Source: JAGQYH01 sp041393015 (GTDB taxonomy: Bacteria > Bacteroidota > Bacteroidia > Chitinophagales > JADIYW01). Taken from it: 64,000 bases of DNA. Position 1 is the first letter of the stretch, and each line of letters opens with the position of its first letter. Positions 33,366-43,539 of the stretch are shown here, piece by piece. The notes under the pieces were generated by a model. It made no database searches and was not told the DNA's origin. It saw only the letters and a program-made list of their open reading frames with translations. Both the position numbers and the translations under genes were made by a program. Location of the stretch: positions 259,361 through 323,360 of the forward strand of contig JAWKKV010000005.1 in NCBI GenBank assembly GCA_041393015.1. The letters are read 5' to 3'.

Positions 33366-35636
33366 ATGAAAACAAAAAATATTTCATTGGTGATAGGGTT
33401 ACTCACCTTTTTCATCAGTGTAGCATTCAACTCTGTAAATGCACAAGAAATTGAACGCATTCAATTAATAGATCAAACAACAAAAGAACCTATTACCGAA
33501 GCCACTTTTCAATATGCCAATCAAAATGGCATCTCTAACGAAGAAGGCTTTATTGAATTCCAATTCGTTCCAACAGAAAAAATGAAGCTGTCGCATATTA
33601 CTTATGGACAGTTTGTATTAACTGAAGAAGATATAAGAACAGCCATAGCTAATCAAAAACTCTATTGGGAGGAGAATCCATTCATGTTATATCCTGTAAC
33701 CATCATCGCATTGCGCCCCAAAACCAATGAGAATAAAGTCATTAAACTATCTTACCAAGATAATATGGCACATGATGGTGGCTCCGTTTTAACACAAACG
33801 CCAGTAATTGGCACCATTAAAAAAAGCGGCAGCTATGGTTTCGATCCGGTGTTGCGTGGTTTCAAATACGATCAATTAAACATTGTAATGGACGGCGTAC
33901 AATCCGCTACAGCTGCATGTCCCAACAGAATGGATCCTCCTACCAGTCAAATGGCACCCAATATGTTGGATAGAATTGAAATTTTAAAAGGACCCCATGC
34001 TTTACGTTATGGAAGCGGATTTGGTGGCACCATCAATTTTATTTCTAACCCAAAACGTTTCACTGAAGAACGTGATTTATACGGGCGAGTTTCTGCCGGA
34101 TATGAAACCAACGGTCATGTATTTAGAGAAGAAGGCGTTATTGGCGTTAGCGGAGCTCGCTACGATGTCGGATTATACGGCTCTTGGTCGCAAGGAAGAG
34201 ATTATAAAGATGGCAATAAAGAAAGCGTAGAGGGTGAGTTTTTAAGAGGCAGTATCGGTATCGATGGAGGCTTTAAACTAACCGACAAGCATCAATTAAA
34301 TGTTCACGTTAATAATAATTTAGCTAGAAATGCCGATTTCCCGGCCTTAGCCATGGATCTAAGAAAGGATGATACTTGGATGGTTAACTTAAGCCATATC
34401 GCCAATATTCAGAAAAAATCACTTAAAACATGGGAATCTACCGTGTATGGCAGTTTTGTAAAACATTTGATGGATAATGAGTTAAAGGAGCTAGATCCAC
34501 GAATGATGGATGCTGCAACAAATGCCAAAACAAGAACCTATGGCGGACGAACAGAAGGCATCTGGAAATGGACCAATATGACTTTATATACCGGTGCAGA
34601 TGTACGAGTGGAAGAAGCAGAAGGCATTAGAGAAAGAGAATTTCTAAGAGGCCCAATGATGGGCACCATATTGTTTGACAATGCTTGGCAACACGGTAGA
34701 ATTAATAAAACCGGCGTTTTTGCAGAGTATCACTATTCTAAAAAAGGTTGGCAGTTAGTGTTGGCTAGTAGATTAGAAGTCAACAATGCCAATACTTTAG
34801 AAACTACCACAGAATTCAGTAATGTATATAACGATACCAAAATCACTGAATTTAACCCAAGTTTTAGTGTTGGAACCATAAAGAATTTCAAAAAAGGAGC
34901 ATCAATCGGTTTATGGTTGGGAAGAGCGCAAAGAAGTGGAAGCTTAACCGAGCGATACATTAATTATTTTACTGTAGGACAAGATCCTTATGAAATGTTA
35001 GGGAACCCTAATATTCAACCCGAGATCAATAATCAAGCAGACCTTACTTTCCAATATCGACATGCCAAAGCATCTATCAACGTTGATGTATTTGCCTCTT
35101 ATTTACAAGATGCTATTTCTTCAGCCATTGATACCAGTTTAACGCCTCGAATCGCGAGTAGCCCTGGCGTAAGATCTTATATCAATATTGACAAAGGCTT
35201 CAAAACCGGTGTTGAATTTACTTGGTTACAAGAATGGGTAAAAGGTTTGCAGCACCAAGTGAGTTTAGCTTATACTTATGGTCAAGATTTAACCAGAGAT
35301 GAACCGTTACCTGAAATTGCACCATTAGATATGAGATTTAGATTAATGGGGGATTTTGTGAGAGGAAAAGTGAAACCGGAGTTTGGAGTGAGACACGTTA
35401 TCCAACAAGCAAGAATTTCAACGGAATACGGCGAAACTCAAAGTCCATCATTTACTTTATTGGATGCTTCCTTTGGTAGTCAAATCAGTGATGTTTTTGG
35501 AATTACTATTGGCGTTAAAAACTTGTTAGGAACTCAATACTACGAACATTTAAGTCGTTCTGTGGTAGCTGCTTCTCATCCAATATTTGAGCCTGGAAGA
35601 AGTTACTTCATATCATTGAATTTAAATTTCATGTAA
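33366..35636 (+). CDS. TonB-dependent outer-membrane receptor, probably for copper
   Basis: A 756-residue outer-membrane receptor. Signal peptide (1-26), a carboxypeptidase-regulatory-like domain (about 30-95), a plug (about 115-225) and a 22-strand barrel ending with an aromatic C-terminus (LNLNFM). The plug contains DGVQSATAACPNRMDPPTSQM, which closely follows the copper receptor NosA/OprC pattern (C-P-N-x-M-x-P-P), where the Cys and Met residues bind copper in related proteins. It lies next to the nos cluster and a CNGKC-motif protein, so copper uptake for NosZ, NirK and cbb3 is a fitting role. Copper specificity is inferred from the motif and context. Confidence 0.88.
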   Translation: MKTKNISLVIGLLTFFISVAFNSVNAQEIERIQLIDQTTKEPITEATFQYANQNGISNEEGFIEFQFVPTEKMKLSHITYGQFVLTEEDIRTAIANQKLYWEENPFMLYPVTIIALRPKTNENKVIKLSYQDNMAHDGGSVLTQTPVIGTIKKSGSYGFDPVLRGFKYDQLNIVMDGVQSATAACPNRMDPPTSQMAPNMLDRIEILKGPHALRYGSGFGGTINFISNPKRFTEERDLYGRVSAGYETNGHVFREEGVIGVSGARYDVGLYGSWSQGRDYKDGNKESVEGEFLRGSIGIDGGFKLTDKHQLNVHVNNNLARNADFPALAMDLRKDDTWMVNLSHIANIQKKSLKTWESTVYGSFVKHLMDNELKELDPRMMDAATNAKTRTYGGRTEGIWKWTNMTLYTGADVRVEEAEGIREREFLRGPMMGTILFDNAWQHGRINKTGVFAEYHYSKKGWQLVLASRLEVNNANTLETTTEFSNVYNDTKITEFNPSFSVGTIKNFKKGASIGLWLGRAQRSGSLTERYINYFTVGQDPYEMLGNPNIQPEINNQADLTFQYRHAKASINVDVFASYLQDAISSAIDTSLTPRIASSPGVRSYINIDKGFKTGVEFTWLQEWVKGLQHQVSLAYTYGQDLTRDEPLPEIAPLDMRFRLMGDFVRGKVKPEFGVRHVIQQARISTEYGETQSPSFTLLDASFGSQISDVFGITIGVKNLLGTQYYEHLSRSVVAASHPIFEPGRSYFISLNLNFM

Positions 35637-35650
35637 TAACATGTATTATT

Positions 35651-35698
35651 GGGGGCTGCTATCTATCTTGGTTGGTTTTTTTCGGATAGCGGCCCTTT
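35651..35698 (+). terminator. probable intrinsic terminator after the TonB receptor gene
   Basis: GGGCTGCTATC (about 35653-35663) pairs with GATAGCGGCCC (35685-35695) with a G-T pair, and is followed by TTT. The loop of 21 bases is long and T-rich. Confidence 0.65.
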
Positions 35699-35739
35699 CA
35701 ATATAAAAACAATCAAAATATTTTTAGAACCATATATAT

Positions 35740-37407
35740 ATGAACGACATCGACATTGCCAAAAACATTAAACTTAAACCCATTGTAGAAATTGCGAAGC
35801 AATTAGGACTGAAGGAAGATGATTTAGAATTATATGGTAAATACAAAGCCAAACTACCGTTGCACTTTTCGAAAAGCAAAAATTTGGACCAGAAGAAATT
35901 GATTTTGGTCTCTGCCATCTCTCCCACTCCGGCGGGTGAAGGCAAAACGACAGTAGCTATCGGATTAAATGATGGCTTAAACCTCATTGGCAAAAAGTCA
36001 ATTGCCGTTTTAAGAGAACCTAGCTTAGGTCCTGTATTTGGTATGAAAGGTGGTGCTACCGGCGGCGGCCATTCGCAAGTACTGCCTATGGAAGATATCA
36101 ACCTACATTTTACAGGTGATTTTTCCGCCATTGAAAAAGCCAATAATTTATTAGCGGCATTGATTGATAATAACATACAAAGTAAAACCAGATCATTAGG
36201 CATAGATCCACGAACCGTAAATTGGAAGCGCGTAATGGATATGAACGATAGAGCCTTAAGAAATATGATTGTTGGCTTAGGTGGTGCCACCGGAGGCATG
36301 CCAAGAGAAACAGGTTTTGATATTACAGCGGCCTCAGAGGTGATGGCTATCCTTTGTTTAGCAACAGATTATACCGACTTAAAAGCTCGATTAGGACGTA
36401 TTTTTATTGGTTATACGTTTGATAAAAAACCTATTTATGCTAAAGATTTGAAAGCGGAAGGCGCTATGACGGCCTTATTGAAAGATGCGATAAGACCCAA
36501 TCTAGTGCAAACTGCCGGAGGATTTCCAGCCATCATTCATGGTGGACCGTTTGCTAATATTGCTCAAGGCACTAATAGCGTTATCGCTACTCGAACAGGT
36601 TTGGCGCTCTCGGATTATGTCATTACAGAAGCCGGTTTTGGGTTTGATCTTGGAGCAGAAAAATTCTTAGACATCAAATGTATGTCTAGCGGATTATCGC
36701 CCTGCGCTGCTGTTTTGGTAGCCACGGTGAGGGCGATAAAATACCACGGTGGCGTTTCTCTTAAAGCATTGAACCAATCAAACCCTAAAGCCGTAAAAGA
36801 TGGTTTAGCCAATTTGGATAAACACTTAGAAAACATGCGAAAATTTGATTTGGAACCGATTGTTGCCATCAACCACTTTGCGAGTGATTCCGATGAAGAA
36901 ATTGCAGTGATTGAACAACATTGCGAGCAATTGAAAGTGCCGTATGCAGTAGCTAAAGTTTGGGAGAAAGGTGGAGAAGGTGCTTTGGAGCTTGCTAAAA
37001 AAGTCGCTGCCATATCTGATGGTAACTCAAAACCATTTAAACCGCTCTATGATTGGAACTGGCCGGTAAAAAAGAAGATTGAAACAATAGCGAAAGAAAT
37101 TTATGGGGCAGAAGCTATTGACTACACTTCCAAAGCGAAAAGCGATTTAAAGAAAATTGATGCTTTAGGATTAAATGAGCTACCAATTTGTATGGCTAAA
37201 ACAGAAAAATCATTGTCTGACAACCCTAAGCTATTGGGCCGACCGGAACATTTTGTAGTAACGGTACGACAAATAGAAATTGCCAGCGGTGCAGGATTTT
37301 TAATTCCAATAACAGGCGACATTATGCGAATGCCGGGTTTACCGGGCACTCCAGCCAGTGAAAACATTGACATTGACGAAAATGGTGTGATTGAAGGATT
37401 GTTTTAA
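35740..37407 (+). CDS. fhs: formate-tetrahydrofolate ligase
   Basis: A 555-residue cytoplasmic enzyme making 10-formyl-tetrahydrofolate from formate, ATP and THF. Hallmarks: SAISPTPAGEGKTTVAIGL (ATP-binding loop), REPSLGPVFGMKGGATGGGHSQV, HFTGDFSAIEKANNLLAALIDN, and ITEAGFGFDLGAEKFLDIKC. Also present are EGALELAKKV and the C-terminal PITGDIMRMPGLPGTPA. Length is normal. The gene stands alone, with a terminator on each side. Confidence 0.97.
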   Translation: MNDIDIAKNIKLKPIVEIAKQLGLKEDDLELYGKYKAKLPLHFSKSKNLDQKKLILVSAISPTPAGEGKTTVAIGLNDGLNLIGKKSIAVLREPSLGPVFGMKGGATGGGHSQVLPMEDINLHFTGDFSAIEKANNLLAALIDNNIQSKTRSLGIDPRTVNWKRVMDMNDRALRNMIVGLGGATGGMPRETGFDITAASEVMAILCLATDYTDLKARLGRIFIGYTFDKKPIYAKDLKAEGAMTALLKDAIRPNLVQTAGGFPAIIHGGPFANIAQGTNSVIATRTGLALSDYVITEAGFGFDLGAEKFLDIKCMSSGLSPCAAVLVATVRAIKYHGGVSLKALNQSNPKAVKDGLANLDKHLENMRKFDLEPIVAINHFASDSDEEIAVIEQHCEQLKVPYAVAKVWEKGGEGALELAKKVAAISDGNSKPFKPLYDWNWPVKKKIETIAKEIYGAEAIDYTSKAKSDLKKIDALGLNELPICMAKTEKSLSDNPKLLGRPEHFVVTVRQIEIASGAGFLIPITGDIMRMPGLPGTPASENIDIDENGVIEGLF

Positions 37408-37414
37408 TTAAAAA

Positions 37415-37438
37415 CGTGAGCAGCTTACGCTACTCACG
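37415..37438 (-). terminator. bidirectional hairpin between fhs and the T9SS protein gene
   Basis: CGTGAG (37415-37420) and CTCACG (37433-37438) pair, helped by an inner AGC/GCT pair. On the minus strand TTTTTAATTAA follows, so it can terminate the converging gene at 37481; the two genes end toward each other. Confidence 0.6.
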
Positions 37439-37480
37439 CTCAGGAGTTAATGCATCAATAGCCGATCATAATTGATATGG

Positions 37481-39427
37481 TTATTGCTTCATCAACTTGG
37501 TAGTCAACAATTGGCTTTTAGTTTGAAGTGTTACCGTGTAGATACCGGCTGATAAATCATCGCTTATCTTTTTAGTGTTCAATCCATTTACAGAAACACC
37601 ATTATACTCCGCAACAACTTGTCCTTTTAAATCGCAAATTGAAACAACATAATGGCTTTCATCACTACTTGTCCAATTTAAATGGAAAGCGGAATGACTC
37701 ATTACCGGATTTGGAAACACATTTAATTCCAATAATCCATCGTTCATCATTACTGTCTTCTCTTTAGAAACTTCAGTTCCCATTCTTGATGAAATACTGC
37801 CACTACAATCGTCCACAATACTAACGGGTAGATTAGAAGCAGTCATGGTCAGTGAATTACCTGTAAAACCATTGGAATAAAAATCAGGATTAAAATTAGT
37901 TAAGTTTGGATTGCCACCTTCAATCACCTTAATCGTCATATTTGGGGTGCAGTCATTACCGCCAGAATTTAAAGTTGTGGTGGCATATTTGAAATTGTCA
38001 TACACTGTATTAACGCTGTTTCCATTTACAGTACTGGTTGGAAAATCGTAGCTAAGAGGAATTGCATCATAAGAGAAATATCCCAATTTCTTAGCTTGTA
38101 CGCTAGAGCTACCCAATACCTGTTTATCGTATTCCATAACATAAGCACTGTAAGTTGTTGCACCTGTAATTAAAACCTTACCGTTGTTTAAAATATCAAT
38201 GTCACTTACTTTCAAATCGGTCATATCACCTGATGAATTTCCCGTTTCGTGCCAAAAAATTGACCCTCGAACATACGCTCCAATGTTTGATATTTCCAAA
38301 AACAAACCGCCATTGTAGGTTAAATAGCCAGCAGTTCCATTACCATCCCAGCCATTATTGCCGGTATTAAACAAAAGACCAATTAACGCTGCCGCTGTAA
38401 AAGTACCGTTTGCGACAACAACAATATTACCTTGATCAGTGCCATTGGTAATCTCCTTAATTTGAGGAGAAAATACAAATGAAGCATAGCCCGCCAATAA
38501 GCCTAAACCAAATTCATCCTCCACATAAGGTGCTAGATATCCTCCATCAGAACCATAATAAGAAATTACTTTTGCCCATTCTGTTGTACCCGCAGAAGTT
38601 AATTTCACGATATAAGTTTCATTTCCGGTAGAAGCGGCATAGGCAAATCCTCCATCTTGTAATTCAATGATTGGAAATTTAAAGCCACCTAATACTACGC
38701 CTGCTAATAAATTGTAATTGAAGTTGTTTTGTACTTTAGACCATTGCTTGGTGCCATTGGCAGTAATCTTTAAGATAAATGGATGAACACCATAATTGCC
38801 ATCGTACAATGAACCGCCCTTGGTAAAACCTCCGATAATAAATCCACCATCGCTGGTTTTTTGAATGTTGGTAGGCACTTGATTTCCACTTGCACCATAA
38901 GTTTTCGTCCACATAACCGAACCAGTGTTTTTGGAAATTTTCATCACCACATAATTAAAGGTAGATTGCAAAGTGTGATTATTGGGTCCGCAAAATGGCC
39001 ATGTGAGTTTATAATCATCATAAGTACCCAGCACCACATACCCATCGGCTACTTCTACCGCATCAACGGCATAATCCATGTGATTTAAATAAACACCACA
39101 AGTGCTACTGCCTACATAATTTCCCCAAAAATACCAGTTGTAAGGAAGTGGTGTATAAATAGGCGATGCATAAGACTTACTCCACACTGTATTTCCGTTG
39201 GCATCTTTTTTAATAATTACCATATCACTTTGGGTCGCATCACTTTGTCCGTTATTTGAACCTATTAAAAGTTGACCGCCGCCATCAATATTTAAAATTG
39301 AAGAAGCAACACTTTGACCGCTACCATTAAATTGATAGGCAGCCATTTGGCTTTGTGCGTCGCCATTAAAAGAACTAACCACTATAAATGATAGGGTCAT
39401 TAGTAGGTAAATAAATTTCGTTTTCAT
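37481..39427 (-). CDS. secreted T9SS protein with beta-propeller-like repeats
   Basis: A 648-residue secreted protein. Signal peptide (1-24); then repeats of the form DGGGQLLIGSNN, KKDANGNTVWSKSY, TSDGGFIIGGFTKGG, LQDGGFAYAAS, which are typical of outer-surface beta-propeller proteins that Bacteroidota export. It ends with a type A T9SS sorting domain (LNVFPNPVMSHSAFHLNW, then LSAGIYTVTLQTKSQLLTTKLMKQ). No catalytic motif is visible. It is probably a surface or binding protein. The start at ATG 39427 gives the signal peptide directly. Confidence 0.85.
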   Translation of the reverse strand: MKTKFIYLLMTLSFIVVSSFNGDAQSQMAAYQFNGSGQSVASSILNIDGGGQLLIGSNNGQSDATQSDMVIIKKDANGNTVWSKSYASPIYTPLPYNWYFWGNYVGSSTCGVYLNHMDYAVDAVEVADGYVVLGTYDDYKLTWPFCGPNNHTLQSTFNYVVMKISKNTGSVMWTKTYGASGNQVPTNIQKTSDGGFIIGGFTKGGSLYDGNYGVHPFILKITANGTKQWSKVQNNFNYNLLAGVVLGGFKFPIIELQDGGFAYAASTGNETYIVKLTSAGTTEWAKVISYYGSDGGYLAPYVEDEFGLGLLAGYASFVFSPQIKEITNGTDQGNIVVVANGTFTAAALIGLLFNTGNNGWDGNGTAGYLTYNGGLFLEISNIGAYVRGSIFWHETGNSSGDMTDLKVSDIDILNNGKVLITGATTYSAYVMEYDKQVLGSSSVQAKKLGYFSYDAIPLSYDFPTSTVNGNSVNTVYDNFKYATTTLNSGGNDCTPNMTIKVIEGGNPNLTNFNPDFYSNGFTGNSLTMTASNLPVSIVDDCSGSISSRMGTEVSKEKTVMMNDGLLELNVFPNPVMSHSAFHLNWTSSDESHYVVSICDLKGQVVAEYNGVSVNGLNTKKISDDLSAGIYTVTLQTKSQLLTTKLMKQ

Positions 39428-39654
39428 AAGGCTGAATTTTAGTTTGTAATTTGAATAAGATGAGTTAACTATCTTAAGAGCTAATCTAATGGATCGGTTT
39501 TTGGAAACAGTAGCGATTTATAGTGATTTTTAAGAATATGTTCTTAAATCAAGTTTTATTTTTCAAACTCGATTACAATTTTATAGTAGAATTCTCCTGA
39601 TTTTCAAAAAATTAGATAAAGCGTTTCCATATAAATTTCTATTTTAGTTTATGC

Positions 39655-40176
39655 ATGAGTAAAGCTAACGATGATCACTTGCCACACTACCGAGTTCGGC
39701 CGCGTTTTAAAGTTGAAACGCCCTACTCTATGGAGACTATTTCTCAAAAAGTAAGTGACAGTTTATCCGATGATAATGCACCTTGTAAAGGCCGTGTAAA
39801 CAAAGGCTATATATCGCTTTGTTTACCTGTAAAAGAACAACACTATTGGTCGCCGCAGTTATCCATTACTTTGGAAGAAAATGAAGAAGGAACAACCATA
39901 CGAGGCTTGTATGGACCACGACCAGCCGTATGGACCATGTTTGTATTTTTCTATTCGCTCTTAGGTTTTGCCACTTTAGTAATTGCCATTGTTGGCTTTT
40001 CTAAGCTTTCGTTAGATAAATCTGCCCCAATTTTATGGGCATTGCCCGGATTGATTTTGATGATTGCTTCTTTGTATTTAGTAGCCTATTTAGGCCAAAA
40101 AGCCAGCCACGACCAAATGTTGACCTTACACCAATTTCTTGAAAAAAGTACTGGATTGATGATTCAAGAAGATTAA
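39655..40176 (+). CDS. conserved-looking membrane protein of unknown function
   Basis: A 173-residue protein with a soluble N-terminal part (1-95) containing a Pro-rich WxPxLxLxxEE-like segment and GLYGPRP, then two membrane segments (about 98-120 and 128-149) and a short acidic tail. I recognise no family. It is the last gene before the restriction-like island, on the same strand; its sequence has the normal base usage of the neighbours, so the island boundary probably lies after it. Confidence 0.6.
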   Translation: MSKANDDHLPHYRVRPRFKVETPYSMETISQKVSDSLSDDNAPCKGRVNKGYISLCLPVKEQHYWSPQLSITLEENEEGTTIRGLYGPRPAVWTMFVFFYSLLGFATLVIAIVGFSKLSLDKSAPILWALPGLILMIASLYLVAYLGQKASHDQMLTLHQFLEKSTGLMIQED

Positions 40177-40411
40177 GCGCTTTCCGTACAAAATTATGTT
40201 GTGTATATGTGTATAGTTAGATATAACAATTAGAACATTATATTATATATATTACATATTTTTGAAACAATAAGCTATGAATTGTCACTTATTTACATTG
40301 TATAGGTTATTAAAAAATTGATGAGCCAAATTTGTAAAAACTAAAAGAGCTGTCTTTTTGCCAATGCTGAACTGAATATAATTTAAGAAAAAACGTAGAT
40401 TTGAGCAGTAT
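40177..40411. other. AT-rich gap before the restriction-like island
   Basis: 235 bases without a gene. It contains stretches such as ATTATATTATATATATTAC that suggest promoter or boundary sequence, and TGTTGTGTATATGTGTATAG near its left end. No clear direct repeat with the right side of the island is visible by eye. Confidence 0.5.
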
Positions 40412-42118
40412 ATGAATAAATTAACAGTAATAGACTTTTTTTGTGGAGCAGGTGGATTTTCGGAGGGGTTCAGACAAATGGGCTATGATATAATTTACGG
40501 ATATGACCATTGGAAACCTGCTGTTGACACCTATAATCACAACTTCAATTTACAATGCAGTCCTAAGAATATTTTAGATTTCAATAATTCAATTAATGAA
40601 ATCAATGCTTTACCAAATACAGACATTATTCTCGGAAGTCCTCCTTGTGTAAGCTTCTCTAGTTCTAACAAATCTGGAAAAGCAGATAAATCATTAGGGG
40701 TTGAATTAACAGAAACTTTTCTAAAGATTGTAGCTGTAAAAAAACACCAACCAAATTCTACTCTAAAGGCTTGGTTTATGGAGAATGTTGTTAATTCAAA
40801 GAGATATTTACAAACTGCTTATACATTTAAAGATTTGGGGCTTACAGATTGGGCTAATGAACACAAAATAAGTCCAAACAAAATTGCAATTGATTTATTT
40901 GAAAATACAACTATTATTAACTCAGCAGATTATGGTTCAATACAAGCAAGAAAGCGTGTAATATCAGGTGAGATTATTAAACAAAAGAAACTTATTGTTC
41001 CCAACCATACTCATTCTAGCCCAAAAGAAAAAGGAAACCTACCACGTTATAAAACAATACACACTATACATCAGAATTTTCCTAGTCCATTTCAAAAGGA
41101 AGATTTCGTAGAAGTAAAAGACATAAATTATGATATAAGAATTTATCAGAATCAGCTTACAGATCATTTCTATGATACTGGAGTTTATGAGGTTGAATGG
41201 AAGTTTTCAAAATTTTGGAAACAAAACCACCCTTATATGGGAAAAATGTCTTTTCCAGAGAATAGTAATAATCCAAGCAGAACTATTACTGCAACTAAAA
41301 TTGCTAACTCCCGAGAATCTATTATCTATAAATCAGAGATTAAAAGAAAAGGAGATGGAGAATACAGATTACCTACTGTAAGGGAAGCTGCAATTATTAT
41401 GGGATTCCCAATAACTTATCAGTTTATTGGTTCTGAAAATACCAAATGGAGGCTTGTTGGAAATGCTGTTTGCTGTGCTGTTAGTCGAGCCTTGGCAGAT
41501 TCAACATTGCAGTTATTTAAACTTAGTAAACCTAAGAAATTAATTGTAAGTAAAACACCTAAACTTGAAGGAGTACTTAATTTAAATACCTACAAACTAA
41601 AGGAATTTAACAATCCTCCTGTAAAGAAAAAAGGTGCAAGATTTAGAAGACACCCAATAAAAGACGGCAATTTAACAGTAACATTATCTAATTACGATAT
41701 TGATAAAAGCAGTAAAACAAAAAACAAATGGTTTACTTCTATTCAATATGGAACTGGCGAAGGATTTCCTGTCCAAAAGGTTGATGATGAATACTACAAA
41801 GAATTAGAATCACTTATCAATAATTTTAAGGGAGGTAAGAGATTCTTAGAAATCATCAACAATGGATTTTCTGAAAAAATTGGAGATAAAATTCAACTCC
41901 AAGATATGTATGAAAAACAAGTCTCGGTTGAGAATTTAAAAGAACCTACAATTCTTGTAGATGAGATTGCAGAAATTATAGAAAAAGTTGGCTGTCCAAA
42001 TTCAACATTTGAGCAAACTGAAAAAGTCATTTTTGAGAACAAATCCATAGTACCTATAAAACAAGTTTTTGCTCTTTATGCTGTCAATAAAATTTCTTCC
42101 ATTGCAAATAATAAGTGA
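40412..42118 (+). CDS. C5-cytosine DNA methyltransferase (island gene 1)
   Basis: A 568-residue methyltransferase. Motif I is DFFCGAGGFSEGF; motif IV is GSPPCVSFSSS with catalytic Cys79; motif VI is MENVV around Glu124; motif VIII is SADYGSIQARKRV; and IX/X are RLPTVREAAIIMGFP and WRLVGNAVCCAVSRALA. PCVSF replaces the common PCQxFS, a minor change. After motif X (about residue 365) about 200 residues follow that most C5 methyltransferases lack, with KKKGARFRRHPIKDGNLTV and a helical end. The extension may be a partner-binding domain. The next gene overlaps its stop or starts two bases after it, so the four genes form one operon. The DNA is visibly more AT-rich than its surroundings. Confidence 0.92.
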   Translation: MNKLTVIDFFCGAGGFSEGFRQMGYDIIYGYDHWKPAVDTYNHNFNLQCSPKNILDFNNSINEINALPNTDIILGSPPCVSFSSSNKSGKADKSLGVELTETFLKIVAVKKHQPNSTLKAWFMENVVNSKRYLQTAYTFKDLGLTDWANEHKISPNKIAIDLFENTTIINSADYGSIQARKRVISGEIIKQKKLIVPNHTHSSPKEKGNLPRYKTIHTIHQNFPSPFQKEDFVEVKDINYDIRIYQNQLTDHFYDTGVYEVEWKFSKFWKQNHPYMGKMSFPENSNNPSRTITATKIANSRESIIYKSEIKRKGDGEYRLPTVREAAIIMGFPITYQFIGSENTKWRLVGNAVCCAVSRALADSTLQLFKLSKPKKLIVSKTPKLEGVLNLNTYKLKEFNNPPVKKKGARFRRHPIKDGNLTVTLSNYDIDKSSKTKNKWFTSIQYGTGEGFPVQKVDDEYYKELESLINNFKGGKRFLEIINNGFSEKIGDKIQLQDMYEKQVSVENLKEPTILVDEIAEIIEKVGCPNSTFEQTEKVIFENKSIVPIKQVFALYAVNKISSIANNK

Positions 42119-42120
42119 TT

Positions 42121-43539
42121 ATGAATAAAGAAGTTAGAATTCAAAAAATAAAACATATAAAAGCTAATGAATCTCCAATAGGAAAAATAGATATTCCTTG
42201 GAAAGACAAATTAGAACCAATGGATGTTTATCAGATTCCATTAGAGTATTTAATTTACAATAAGTACAATGGTAGAATTTTAAGCCGCACCAAATCATAT
42301 GAAAATCAAAATTTGATAATTGATGCAGAAAGTGAAAATGGCAAAGAACTAATTGAAGATTTTTTATGGCATTCAAAAGAGCAAAAGAATAAAGAAACCC
42401 TTGCAAGTTTGGGGAAACTAGGTCAAGAAAAAGTAGGAATAATAACTGAAGATGGGATAATCATCGATGGAAATAGAAGAGCGATGCTTTTAAATAGAAT
42501 AGACCATATTGATTATTTTAAAGCGGTTGTATTGCCTGTTACCTATGAAGGTAATCCACTTGAGATTGAAAAGTTTGAAACTAAATATCAATTAGGTGAA
42601 GAAAGAAAGCTTGATTATAATCCAATTGAAATTTATCTAAAGATACAAAGTCTTTATGTTCAATTGAGTGGGAAACCCTTTTACACACCAGAAAGTGCAG
42701 ACAAAAATGCAATTAAGAAAATATATGAATGGGTTGGAAATTATAAGAATATAAAGAGTGTAAATGATATTGAGTTTACATTATCTGTTATGAACACAAT
42801 GGATGAATACTTAGAATGGTTTAACTATAATGGTATTTATACAACGCTGGATGAAAGAGAAGAGCAATTTAGAGGATTAACGACTTGGATTTTAAACTAT
42901 TATGGACAAGGATCTAGCAAGCCTTTTGACAATTACACAGATAGCGATGTAGATGATTTAAAAACCTTATGTTATGATTTAATAAGAATAAAATATAAAA
43001 ATGAAAAATTCAGATATGTTGCTCAGGGTCTAAAACAAAGTCATTTCTTCGGCAATAAAGAAATATGGGATTCTTTTCAAAATGAACACCGAAGGATAGT
43101 AAAAACATTTGATGAGCCCAAAATCGATATAAATGTTAAAAATTTAGAGGCACATTTAGACAGCATTGATAATGAATTTAAAAATAAAATAGGCTCTTCA
43201 TTAGATGAGAATGTTGATAATCATTATCAAAAACTTAGAAATAAACAATCACAAGATGAGCCAGAAAAATTAATTAGTAAAGCTTTAGATTCTTTCAATT
43301 CTATTAACCAGAAAAATAAGAATTTCGCATCAAATACTGTTCAGAAACAAGTAGAAGAACTAGGAAAAAAGGTCTTTGACTCACTCCAAAAAAAATCTCC
43401 CTCAAGAGTCTTATCTCATATCATTGATTTATTAGAAGGTATTGAAATTGATAAAATACCAGAAAATGAAGTTGAAGAATTAAAAGATAAGGCAAATAGA
43501 ATCAATCAAATTAGTTATCAAATTAAGAAGAATTTATAA
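42121..43539 (+). CDS. ParB/nuclease-like domain protein (island gene 2)
   Basis: About 472 residues; the start may also be GTG 42115, which overlaps the previous stop. At residues about 100-130 it has VGIITEDGIIIDGNRRAMLLNRI, which resembles the ParB-like domain (V-x-D-G-x-x-R) found in Dnd/Ssp and related modification systems. The first 90 residues include IPLEYLIYNKYNGRI, also usual before ParB folds. The rest is helical and polar, with a coiled-coil-like end. ParB-like domains bind or cut DNA and may use CTP or ATP; I cannot tell which here. It ends one base overlapping the helicase gene, so it is coupled to it. Confidence 0.7.
   Translation: MNKEVRIQKIKHIKANESPIGKIDIPWKDKLEPMDVYQIPLEYLIYNKYNGRILSRTKSYENQNLIIDAESENGKELIEDFLWHSKEQKNKETLASLGKLGQEKVGIITEDGIIIDGNRRAMLLNRIDHIDYFKAVVLPVTYEGNPLEIEKFETKYQLGEERKLDYNPIEIYLKIQSLYVQLSGKPFYTPESADKNAIKKIYEWVGNYKNIKSVNDIEFTLSVMNTMDEYLEWFNYNGIYTTLDEREEQFRGLTTWILNYYGQGSSKPFDNYTDSDVDDLKTLCYDLIRIKYKNEKFRYVAQGLKQSHFFGNKEIWDSFQNEHRRIVKTFDEPKIDINVKNLEAHLDSIDNEFKNKIGSSLDENVDNHYQKLRNKQSQDEPEKLISKALDSFNSINQKNKNFASNTVQKQVEELGKKVFDSLQKKSPSRVLSHIIDLLEGIEIDKIPENEVEELKDKANRINQISYQIKKNL

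Noticed and set aside
40177..40411. tRNA or small RNA in the AT-rich gap before the island
   Set aside because: No cloverleaf or GC-rich stem is visible; the sequence is almost all A and T.
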